Assembly (NCBI GenBank): GCA_013213915.1
Contig: JABSRK010000121.1
Coordinates: 1-9,712, forward strand
DNA length: 9,712 bases
Source: Planctomycetota bacterium
GTDB taxonomy: Bacteria > Planctomycetota > GCA-002687715
Direction of reading: 5' to 3'
How positions within the stretch are numbered: the stretch's first letter is position 1; each line of letters starts with the position of its first letter. Under the pieces are notes generated by a model. The model saw nothing but the letters and a program-made list of their open reading frames with translations. It made no database searches and was not told the origin of the DNA. Below are positions 1 through 7,500 of the stretch, piece after piece. Both the position numbers and the translations under genes were made by a program.

Positions 1-171
1 AGGCGCCGTGGCCGTCAGCTCGACGGTGTACTCCCCATGCTCATGGCCGAGGATGGCGTGCACCTCCGTCAGACGCTCAAAAAGCCGGGCAAGCCGCCCG
101 AGTCTCTCCTTCAGGTACTCGCGCGCGGGCTCCTCGACGTCCTGATGCCGCCCGGTGATCGTGATTTCCAA
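1..171 (-). CDS. hpf: Ribosome hibernation-promoting factor (HPF/RaiA family), 5' part only
   Basis: The first 57 codons are present; the gene runs off the left edge. The N-terminus LEITITGRHQDVEEPAREYL is the typical opening of the HPF/YfiA family: a short beta strand, then GRH, then an amphipathic helix ending in a Leu/Arg-rich KERLGRLARLFERL segment, then the second strand (VHAILGHEHGEYTVEL). Family members bind the 30S subunit at the tRNA/mRNA channel and inactivate or dimerise ribosomes in slow growth. The start is TTG at 171-169. It is chosen because AAGGAG lies 8 nt upstream (185-180) and because no ATG or GTG in this frame fits the family N-terminus. The gene lies 68 bp downstream of truA and has its own -10 box in that gap. 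Whether it is the long form with a C-terminal dimerisation domain cannot be seen here. Confidence 0.9.
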   Translation of the reverse strand, partial: MEITITGRHQDVEEPAREYLKERLGRLARLFERLTEVHAILGHEHGEYTVELTATAP

Positions 172-179
172 GAGCTTCT

Positions 180-185
180 CTCCTT
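180..185 (-). promoter_or_regulatory. Shine-Dalgarno sequence of hpf that fixes a TTG start
   Basis: AAGGAG on the minus strand with an 8-nt spacer to TTG at 171-169. It is the strongest ribosome binding site seen in the window and the main reason for accepting the TTG start. It overlaps a perfect 10-bp palindrome (182-191). Confidence 0.75.
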
Positions 186-191
186 GCAAGG
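182..191. repeat. 10-bp perfect palindrome at the hpf leader
   Basis: CCTTGCAAGG is its own reverse complement. It lies just downstream of the predicted -10 box, over the expected transcription start, and overlaps the Shine-Dalgarno sequence of hpf. It could be an operator half-site pair or chance; no protein can be assigned. Confidence 0.35.
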
Positions 192-194
192 CCC

Positions 195-200
195 ATTATA
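195..200 (-). promoter_or_regulatory. Putative -10 box of the hpf promoter
   Basis: A perfect TATAAT on the minus strand lies in the truA-hpf gap, in GC-rich surroundings where such a hexamer is unlikely by chance. A TG sits 2 nt further upstream (TGGATATAAT), one base off the usual extended -10 spacing. No TTGACA-like box is found 16-18 bp upstream, where the sequence is GGGCCC-like. Transcription would start near 188, giving a leader of about 17 nt before the TTG. This would let hpf be expressed separately from truA, as expected for a stress or stationary-phase gene. Confidence 0.5.
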
Positions 201-239
201 TCCATCCGCCCGTTCTGGGCCCCGGTGGCAGCCGACCAG

Positions 240-989
240 TCAATACCCCACGTGTACGAGCGCAAGTCCGTGCGCGGGCACCGTGTAGCCGGTCTCCTCG
301 CGTTGCTTCGATCGGAGCAACGCCGGCACGGTTTCGGCGCCGCGCTTGCCCACCCCGACCTCGATGAGCGTGCCGGTGATGATCCGGACCATGTTGTAGA
401 GGAACCCGGTCCCCACGACGTCCACGTGGAGAAACGAACCATCCCTCACGACCTGTGCCTCGAGGATGGTGCGAACGCAGGTCTTCTTCTGGTCCGCCTC
501 GCGTGCGAACGCGGTGAAGTCATGCTCGCCGACGAGGTGGTGCGCGGCCTTGCCCATCGCCTCGTGATCGAGCGCCTGCGGAAAGTGATAGCTCACGTGC
601 CTCGCGTGCGGACGCCGCGCGGGCGCGTTGAGAATCGTATAGCGATATCGCTTGCTCTTCGCGCTCCGTCGCGCGTGAAAGTCCGCAGCCACCTCCTCGA
701 TCGAGAGCACAGCGATGTCAGGAGGCAGGACAGCGTTGAGCCCGAGGCGCAGCTTCCCGACGTGGATGTCCTTCTCGATGCGGAACGACGCGACCTGGCC
801 CAGCGCGTGCACTCCCGCGTCGGTACGTCCAGATCCCTCGATGACGACGCGCTCACGCGTGATGGTGTGGACGGCTTCTTCCAGCACTTCCTGGATACCG
901 AGCCCGTTCTTCTGACGCTCCCAGCCCACGTACGCAGTTCCGTCGTACTCGATAACGGTCTTGAGATTGCGTTCGGTTGGATCGGGCAC
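240..989 (-). CDS. truA: tRNA pseudouridine(38-40) synthase TruA
   Basis: This 249-residue protein has the usual length for TruA. It isomerises uridines 38-40 in the anticodon arm of many tRNAs to pseudouridine in the cytoplasm. Visible family features are the N-terminal strand TVIEYDGTAYVGWERQ (residues 11-26) and the catalytic loop GRTDAGVHALGQ (54-65) with the nucleophilic Asp57. Further on are the FHARRSAKSKRYRY segment (about 104-117) and the late FLYNMVRIITGTLIEVG core motif. The start is GTG at 989-987: it is the first start after an in-frame TGA (995-993), and no nearby ATG would keep the first strand. That TGA is the stop of the upstream MBL gene, which is in the same frame and only 3 bp away, so the two are probably co-transcribed and may be translationally linked. 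No clear Shine-Dalgarno sequence is present. The family assignment is very secure. Confidence 0.97.
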   Translation of the reverse strand: MPDPTERNLKTVIEYDGTAYVGWERQKNGLGIQEVLEEAVHTITRERVVIEGSGRTDAGVHALGQVASFRIEKDIHVGKLRLGLNAVLPPDIAVLSIEEVAADFHARRSAKSKRYRYTILNAPARRPHARHVSYHFPQALDHEAMGKAAHHLVGEHDFTAFAREADQKKTCVRTILEAQVVRDGSFLHVDVVGTGFLYNMVRIITGTLIEVGVGKRGAETVPALLRSKQREETGYTVPAHGLALVHVGY

Positions 990-992
990 GCG

Positions 993-2843
993 TCAGTTCA
1001 CGGTCGCGATGACGTTATCGATCACCCGCATGCCATTCGCCGCGCTGGAGTCGAAGACCACGCCGCTGATGAAGAACGTCGACCCGACGAATGACGGGGT
1101 CGACGGAACATTGATCGTCGCGGTGGCGAAGCCGAAGATGTTCAGCGACGCCTGGAACCCTGAGAGCAACCCTGGAAGATTGGGGTTTTGCGCGACCAGG
1201 TTGAACAGCGGAGTCGGGCAGAGGTCGACGACGCGCCCGGATGGCACCAGTTCGATGCCCGGTGCGCCGCACTCGCTGATGGAGAGCCCGTACGCGCGTC
1301 CGCCAAGAGAGAGGCCCGCGCTGATGGTCAGTGTGGCCTGCGTCCCGATGCCGAAGTTTCCGCCGGGCGTCAGCGAAATCCACGGCTCCGTCGCGTCCGT
1401 GCTGTTCGTGAATCCAGGGGTGCCGTGGTCGCCGGCGCCGAAAGTCGTGGTCGCTTCTGCGAAGTTGAATGCATAAGGCAGCGCCTTCAGATCTATACGT
1501 TCGACCGAGGCGCCGGTCGGGTCGGGGAAGGTCAGGCCGTTGTCGTAGACCACCGAGTCGAGCATCTGCCCGGTGGCGTCGAGGACCTCGATCTCATCCG
1601 AGCCGTTGGCGATGAAGAAGGAACCCGAGGGCCAGACGTAATCCGCAGTGACCCCGCCGTTCTGGCTGGTGTTCCCGTTGACCGCGAGCACGAGTCGATC
1701 GCGCGGAGGGATGGCGAGTGACGGCAGAGTGAAGCAATCCGTGTCCTGGTCTCGAATAACGAACCCCAGCAGGTTCACCGCCGCGGCCGTCGTGTTGAAC
1801 AACTCGATCCACTCGCCGCTTGAGTCCGGAACCACCGCCGGGTTGTTCATGTACTCGGAGACGATGATGTCTCCGGGCAAGAACGGGGTGCTCCCGGGGA
1901 CGAAGCCTCCAGAGTCCACGTTCAAGACCAGACTCGCCACCTGTCCGCCGGACACGGTGTATGTGTTGCCGTCCGTCTCGACGAGAAGCGTTCCGTTCAC
2001 TGTGACCCCGCCCGGCGTCGAGGAGCCTGTGTTCAACCGATAGAGCCCGACCGCGTTCGGGTTCCCGAGGAACCTCTGGACTGGCTCCCAATGAGGATGA
2101 CCGTACGGATTGTTGTTCCCGCACGAGACGACGCCAACCTCCGCATCGAGACCACTGACCCACGCCTGATTCGTCGACGTGTTCGATCCGTGGTGGCTGA
2201 GGACCATGACATCCACGTCGCCCATGACGGAAGCCGCCGCCGTCTCCACGTCAGTCGACCCGTTCCCACCCCCACAGAGATCTCCGCAGATCGCCTCGTC
2301 GAAACCGCCGTACGACAACCTCAGCCCGACGGAGCGGCTGTTCTCCTCTTGTCCGCCCCACCCTGGATTGGCGTACACCCCGCCCGGCATCTGTCCGTTC
2401 ACCACGACGCACGTCAGGCTCGCGCTCCCGCCCAGGTCAATCACTGTCCCGGGCGTGATCGTGGTGCGGACGCCGCTCACGGCGTTCAGGTAGCTCGAGA
2501 TACCTCCGGGTTGGTTCACCGTACCGCGGTCGTAGGCAACACCGATGCCGATCCCGACCGCCGCGATCTCCGGGATCCCGGCCCAGTGATCACTGTGGTA
2601 GTGCGTGACCACCACGTAGTCGAGAAACGAGATGCCCTGGCTCATGAGAAGCGGGACCACGGCGGACGAGCCCTGGCCCGGCGGTCCGGAGTCCACGAGG
2701 CACGTCGTACCGGTCGGGCCGATGATCAACGACGCCGAACCCTGGTCCACATCGATGTGGTAGACGCGCAGCGTCTGTCCCGCACTGAACGTGCACAGGA
2801 TCAGGGGCAGCAACACCGTCGGTAGATTGGGCAGCATCGACAT
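993..2843 (-). CDS. Exported ComEC-like metallo-beta-lactamase fused to a lamin-tail domain
   Basis: This is a 616-residue protein. Residues 1-22 are a signal peptide (hydrophobic LPTVLLPLILCTFSAG, likely cut before QTLRVYHI). Residues 24 to about 300 are a metallo-beta-lactamase fold of the ComEC/Rec2 type. It has DVDQGSA (31-37, compare DVGQGD), the metal motif HYHSDH (81-86), CGD (187-189), LSHHGS (215-220) and NNPYGHPH (244-251). All expected metal ligands seem present, so it should be a working phosphodiesterase or nuclease outside the cytoplasm. Residues about 323-480 form a lamin-tail domain (DIIVSEYMNNP, then SGEWIELFNTT and a strand ending in GFVIRD). Such domains are known on exported bacterial hydrolases, including MBL enzymes. 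Residues about 485-616 form a beta-rich C-terminal module that I cannot name; it may be a surface or sorting domain. The start is ATG 2843-2841; a second ATG at 2837 is equally possible. Neither has a good ribosome binding site. The substrate is unknown. Confidence 0.9.
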   Translation of the reverse strand: MSMLPNLPTVLLPLILCTFSAGQTLRVYHIDVDQGSASLIIGPTGTTCLVDSGPPGQGSSAVVPLLMSQGISFLDYVVVTHYHSDHWAGIPEIAAVGIGIGVAYDRGTVNQPGGISSYLNAVSGVRTTITPGTVIDLGGSASLTCVVVNGQMPGGVYANPGWGGQEENSRSVGLRLSYGGFDEAICGDLCGGGNGSTDVETAAASVMGDVDVMVLSHHGSNTSTNQAWVSGLDAEVGVVSCGNNNPYGHPHWEPVQRFLGNPNAVGLYRLNTGSSTPGGVTVNGTLLVETDGNTYTVSGGQVASLVLNVDSGGFVPGSTPFLPGDIIVSEYMNNPAVVPDSSGEWIELFNTTAAAVNLLGFVIRDQDTDCFTLPSLAIPPRDRLVLAVNGNTSQNGGVTADYVWPSGSFFIANGSDEIEVLDATGQMLDSVVYDNGLTFPDPTGASVERIDLKALPYAFNFAEATTTFGAGDHGTPGFTNSTDATEPWISLTPGGNFGIGTQATLTISAGLSLGGRAYGLSISECGAPGIELVPSGRVVDLCPTPLFNLVAQNPNLPGLLSGFQASLNIFGFATATINVPSTPSFVGSTFFISGVVFDSSAANGMRVIDNVIATVN

Positions 2844-2930
2844 CTGGAGTTCGCCAGGAACAGCGTTCGCGCGATGGTGAAATCACGGCGACACCCGAGG
2901 ATACCATCGCCGCGAATTCTGAAAGAACCA

Positions 2931-3641
2931 CTATTCCGACGGCGTGCCCGGCTTCTCGAACTGCGCTCCGATGACAACGCACGTGGGCAGCCCCGCCGCC
3001 GTGAGACCGGCGCCGCGCAGGTCGGCATCCGTCAGGTCGCACCGCGAAAGCTCGGCGTCTTCGAACATCGCGGACATGAAATTTGCACCGGACGCCTCGA
3101 CCTCGATCAACCGCGCACGTGTCAGGTCCGCCGCCGAGAGATCAGCGGCCACGAGACGGGTCCCCTCGAGAACGACACCGGACAGGATCGCGTTACCGAG
3201 ATCCACGCGTTCGAGGTCGGCGCGGGTGAGATCCGCGTGGCTGAGATCGGCCATACGCATCCGCGCTCCGACGAGATGGGCGCCCGTCAATCGCGCTCCC
3301 TGCAGGCCCGCCCCTTCGAAATCGGCTCCCGGCAGCTGCGCATCGTCGAGCAGCGCACGTTCGAGAAACGCGTGGGCAAAGCGCGTGCCCGTCCCACGCA
3401 CTCCCGCGAGATCCGCTCCCTGCAGAACCGCCAGTTCGAAGCTGGCTCCATCGATCTCCGATCCGCGGAAGCGGCACTGTGACAACGTCGCGCGGCAGAA
3501 CAGCGCACCCCGCAAGTCGGACCCTTCGAGGTCACGCCCGGTCAGATCGAGCTCACGCAGATCGCAGCCCGACAGGTCCCGCTCGCGCAGCGTCTCCCCG
3601 GACGCGAGCCAGCCCTTGATCGTCTCCTTGTCCACGGACAT
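2931..3641 (-). CDS. Pentapeptide-repeat protein with an unbroken right-handed quadrilateral beta-helix
   Basis: This is a 236-residue protein with no signal peptide or membrane segment. After a short N-terminal helix (MSVDKETIKGWLASGET), a large hydrophobic residue recurs at every fifth position from Leu23 to Phe228. That is about 42 pentapeptides, or roughly ten coils, and only Gly83 and Ala183 are off-type. The flanking residues follow the A(D/N)LXX pattern (for example ADLSHADLTRADL at 131-143). Such proteins fold as a right-handed square beta-helix. Some (MfpA, Qnr) mimic DNA and bind type II topoisomerases, but most have no known role. By eye it is clearly acidic overall. The open frame extends upstream to 3956, but that part overlaps the conserved dehydratase gene in another frame. 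ATG 3641-3639 (MSVDKETIK) is therefore chosen, and it sits just before the first repeat. No Shine-Dalgarno sequence is visible. The function is not known. Confidence 0.9.
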   Translation of the reverse strand: MSVDKETIKGWLASGETLRERDLSGCDLRELDLTGRDLEGSDLRGALFCRATLSQCRFRGSEIDGASFELAVLQGADLAGVRGTGTRFAHAFLERALLDDAQLPGADFEGAGLQGARLTGAHLVGARMRMADLSHADLTRADLERVDLGNAILSGVVLEGTRLVAADLSAADLTRARLIEVEASGANFMSAMFEDAELSRCDLTDADLRGAGLTAAGLPTCVVIGAQFEKPGTPSE

Positions 3642-3726
3642 GGTCGCCACAACGGTACACCAACCGCGCCACGGCCGATGCTGAGCGGCACCGGGCGCGA
3701 CGCTCCGTTGCCGCCAACCCAGGGGT

Positions 3727-4083
3727 CTATGTGCGCATTCGTTTCGCGATCCTCTCGATGCGCGCAGCGAGGACGAAGTCGGACTCTGTGAGTCCGTCGA
3801 TCTTGTGCGTCCAGATGTCGATGCGGACCCGCCCCCAGGTGAGGTGGATGTCGGGGTGGTGCCCCTGCTCCTCCGCCTCGGCGCCGACCGCGTTGGTGAA
3901 GTCCAGGGCTGACATGAAGTCCGGGAACGTCCAGGTACGGGTGATGTGGTGGGCATCGCGGGCCTCCCACGGCCCCGTCCCTCCGTTCAGTTCGGCGAGG
4001 AGGCGTTCGACCTCTTCAGGCGCGAGCGGCGGGACCCCGCCCCGGCAGGGAACGCACCCACGGTCGGCAAGCGGTTGATCCAT
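3727..4083 (-). CDS. phhB: Pterin-4a-carbinolamine dehydratase
   Basis: This is a 118-residue protein of normal family length. It dehydrates 4a-hydroxytetrahydropterin to quinonoid dihydropterin, recycling the cofactor of aromatic amino-acid hydroxylases; in some bacteria it acts elsewhere in pterin metabolism. Visible marks are the N-terminal CVPCRGGVPPL (10-20), common in the bacterial family, and the active-site segment EEQGHHPDIHLTWGRV (71-86). His75, His76 and Pro77 there match the conserved catalytic pair. The later THKIDGLTESDFVLAARI stretch (92-109) is also typical. The ATG start is 23 bp after the stop of the upstream small membrane protein gene, suggesting one transcript. No phenylalanine hydroxylase gene is in the window, so its partner is not shown. 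No strong ribosome binding site precedes it. Confidence 0.95.
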   Translation of the reverse strand: MDQPLADRGCVPCRGGVPPLAPEEVERLLAELNGGTGPWEARDAHHITRTWTFPDFMSALDFTNAVGAEAEEQGHHPDIHLTWGRVRIDIWTHKIDGLTESDFVLAARIERIAKRMRT

Positions 4084-4106
4084 GATCGAGTTCCGAGGTC
4101 GCGATC

Positions 4107-4493
4107 CTACCGACTGCGTTCCGACTTTATCGGCTGCTTGGAGCCGCGCACGCGATCGAGCCTCTGCAGCGCATGCCGAGCAGTCAGGCGGTAGGACGAC
4201 TCCAACTCGACGATAGCTCTGAGGACAGCACGCCTGGCACGGGGGTCACCCATCCGCTGCTGTGACCGCCAGAGTTGACCGGCGCGAACCTCGTCCTTGC
4301 CAGAGAGCGCCGGCAGGCTCCCGAAGGTCGGCCTCGGCTTCACGTTCCACGGCAATCCGCTCGTACCGGGGAATGTGATCTGGGCAGAGCCCTGCTCAGT
4401 CTCCTTGGCGAGGCGCGCGGTGTCGACGAGCACGAACTCCATCACCAGGGCGAGCCCACCCATGGTCACGACGGTGAGAATCAAGAGACGCAT
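4107..4493 (-). CDS. Small membrane-anchored protein of unknown function
   Basis: I do not recognise this 128-residue protein. Residues 3-23 (LLILTVVTMGGLALVMEFVLV) form one hydrophobic segment with a short basic start, so it is either a signal anchor or an uncleaved signal peptide. A linker with several Pro and Gly follows (41-65). Residues about 70-128 are strongly basic and probably helical (WRSQQRMGDPRARRAVLRAI, then more Arg/Lys to the end). The basic part would face outward if the N-terminus stays in the cytoplasm. GAAGG lies about 6 nt before the ATG, a fair Shine-Dalgarno site. The gene starts 67 bp after the smc stop and ends 23 bp before the dehydratase gene, so it is probably co-transcribed with both. 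GC-rich third positions and tight spacing support a real gene. Confidence 0.68.
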   Translation of the reverse strand: MRLLILTVVTMGGLALVMEFVLVDTARLAKETEQGSAQITFPGTSGLPWNVKPRPTFGSLPALSGKDEVRAGQLWRSQQRMGDPRARRAVLRAIVELESSYRLTARHALQRLDRVRGSKQPIKSERSR

Positions 4494-4560
4494 CAGCGCC
4501 TTCTATCGGCCAGATCAAGGCGTCGACCTGTATCGGGGCAAGCGCCCAGCGCGCCGGTTC

Positions 4561-7500
4561 TCAGGATTCTTCGGCTTCGGCCGGCGGACTCACCTGCGGT
4601 GACCTGCGCGCCATGGCCGGGGCCTCAAGAACCCGCGGAGCAGGCGATGGGTCGTCAAGCACCGCGGTCTCGGCGACCAACGCGGCGTCCTCGGCCGAGG
4701 TCGCCTCCAACTCCGAGAAGGCGGCCTCCGCAGAGGCTTCGGCCCGCGCCTGCTTGTTCAGGCTCGCGAGGTCGGCGATCTGGCCTTCCGCGTTCAGCTG
4801 CTCGAGCTGCACGGCCACACGGCGGCTGACCCCACGCTCGGGCATGGTCACGCCATACAACAAGGTCGCCTTCTCCATCGTGCGCTTGGAGTGCGTCACG
4901 ACGACAAACTGACTCTCGGCGGTGAAATCCTCGAGCATGAGGCAGAAGCGCTCGGTGTTGTCCTCATCAAGCGCAGCATCGACCTCATCCAGGAACGCAC
5001 ACGGCGCCGGATGCGCCCGGAAGATCGCGAACAGGAGCGCGACGGCGGTCATGGTGCGCTCTCCGCCGGAAAGCAACGTGATGCTGCGGAATTCCTTCCC
5101 GGGCGGCCGCGCCTTGATCTCGATCCCTGATTCCAGCGGGCACGCGGGGTCCTCAAAGAAGATCTCTGCCTTTCCACCACCAAACAAGCGTCGGAAGATC
5201 GAAGAGAAGTGCTCGCTGACCGCCTCGAACGTATCGACGAACATCTGCGTCGACTGCGTCTCGATCTCCTTCAAGACCTTCTTGAGCTGGTCGCGCGCGT
5301 CGAGCAGGTCGTCACGTTCCCGGAAGATGAAGCCGGCGCGACCCTCAGCCTCCTCCAGTTCCTCAACCGCGGCCAGATTCACGTTGCCCAGGCGGGCGAT
5401 GCGGTCGCGTAGTTGGCGGATCTCGTGCTCGATCCCCCTCCAGTCGATCTCCTCCCCATCCTCCGTCTTCGGCGGGGCCACATCCGGAAGTTCGTCGGTC
5501 AGCAGGTCGAGGGCAAGCTCGTCTCGCGAGCGCTCGAGCAGACCTTCCATCGCGGCCTTGAGCTCACCCTCGCGGCCACGGAACGACGAGAGACGCTCCG
5601 TCAATGTGTTGATCTCACGCTCCGCGGAGTCGAGCGCCTCGGCGGTCTCACGCAGCCGATCTCGAACCTCGTCGGCAGCACGTTCGCGTTCACCCAGAGA
5701 CTCTGAGATCTGCTCTGATTCCTGCTGCAGCTTCCCCAGGGAGGCGCGCTCGTCGTTCATTCCGCGCGCGGTCTCCTCGCGGTTCCGCTCGAATTCGATT
5801 ACGTCCTTCTCGTCCGTCTCCAGGCGGCGCCTGGTCTCGTCGATGGATCCGCTGAAGTGGGCGTCCTTCGCGGAGAGCGCGTCCAACCGCTCGGCCACCT
5901 TGGCCGAGTCGATACGCATCTCCTCCAGTTCCCGAGCGTCGCGATCACGCTCCCGCGCATGCTCCTCGAGCCGCAGGTCATGGGCTTCGACCTCGCGCGC
6001 CGCCTGCTCCGTGTCCTCGGCAACCGCTGCCTTCGCATCATGAACTTCGATCAACGCGGCCTTCGATTCGCCGCGCTTGCGATCGATCAGCGCGCCTTCC
6101 TCGACGAGCTGCTCGGACATGTCCTTCAGACGATCGAGGTCGCGGACGACGCGCACGATCTCCTGATCGAGACGGGCGGCCTCCCCTTCCTCGTTGACGA
6201 GGACGACGGACAACTCCTTGATCTTGTCCCGCGATGCGTCCCGCGCCGTCCGCAGCGCGCCGAGCGCCTCCCGCGATCGATCGCGCGTCTCTTCGAGACC
6301 CGGCAACCGTCGCTCGATATCCTGCAACTCCGCCTGTAGCACGATCAGACCACGGGCGCCTCTTCCGCGCACGGCCGACGTGATAAGGCGTCCATCCTTG
6401 ACGACGTCCCCGTCAGCCGTGACCACGAGCGGCCCATCCGTACCACCGGTCAGCGCGCGTTCGAAAGCGCTCTCGTCGACGATCTCCAGACCGCCCACCA
6501 AAGCCGCCAGGACGGGCGCCAGACCGTCGTCCTTCGCGCGGACTCCGGGCGCCGCAGACGCACGGACATCCGCGAAGCGATCGAGAGGCAGGAAGCGCGC
6601 CCCGCCGAGGTCCTTGTGGCGCAGCCAGCGCAGGCCTTCAAGGGCCTCGTCCGTTGTAGCTACGACCAACGCTTCCGACGCGTCACCCAAGGCGGCCTGG
6701 ATCGCCGGCGCGTGGTCCAGGTCCACCTCGATGAGGTCGAGGAGCAATCCACGGAATCCGGCGAGGAACTTCGGACGCGACCGGTGCTCTTCGAGCAACG
6801 CACGGGTTCCTTCGTCCAGGCCCTCGCCCTTCGCGAGAGTCCCCTGCACGACGTCCGCGCGCGCGCGAGCACGGTCCAGCTCCGCCTCGTAACCCCGCAG
6901 CTCCTCGATGGCCGCGGCGTATTCCTGCTCGAGTTCCTCCGCACGACGCTCCTCTTCGGTCAGCGCGATCCGGCGCTCCTCGAGCACCGAAGTCTGCGTG
7001 TCCTGGCGCCCCGTACGCTCCTCCAGGCTCGAACGTAAGCCCTCACTCTCACACTCGATACGCCCCCGTGACGCCTTGTTGCGCGCCATTCCGTCGCCGA
7101 GGTGCTCCTGCTCGGCCTCAAGGCGGGCCATACTCTGATCGTGCGCCGCCTCGCGCTGCTCCAGGTCTCTGAGGTAGGCGTGCGCGGCCTGACGCGCTTG
7201 CGCGAGCGCTTCACCTTTCTCCCGCGACGTCGCCGCCTCGCGATCGAGGCGCCTGAACTCACCGTCGATCCGCTCCCGATCACGCTCGAGCGCTTCACGC
7301 TCGCGCAGCGCAACGACACGCTCCTCCTCAAACGTCGCCAGCGACACGCGTAGCGACGAGATCTCCTCCGTCTTCACCTGCACTCGCTGCGCGACCTCAT
7401 CGACGTAGCCGGTCTGCAGACCGATCTTCTCCTTGCAAGTCGCGATCTTGCCAGCGACTTCGGCGTACCGCGTACGGAAACCGCCGACCCGTTCCATGAG

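Noticed and set aside
225..1094. Plus-strand frame of 289 codons
   Set aside because: It is antisense to truA, whose motifs are clear; the product is Arg/His/Asp-rich with no recognisable domain.
2091..2825. Plus-strand frame of 244 codons
   Set aside because: It is antisense to the MBL domain, whose metal motifs show the true strand.
2886..2912. Inverted repeat CGGCGA/TCGCCG after the pentapeptide gene as a terminator
   Set aside because: Only 6 bp with a 15-base loop and no T-run afterwards; too weak to call.
3642..3956. N-terminal extension of the pentapeptide-repeat frame
   Set aside because: It overlaps the conserved dehydratase gene out of frame and carries no pentapeptide pattern; the register begins just after ATG 3641.
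4922..6043. Plus-strand frame of 373 codons
   Set aside because: It is antisense to the SMC coiled coil; the product is almost entirely Ser/Arg, the usual shadow of Glu/Arg/Leu codons.
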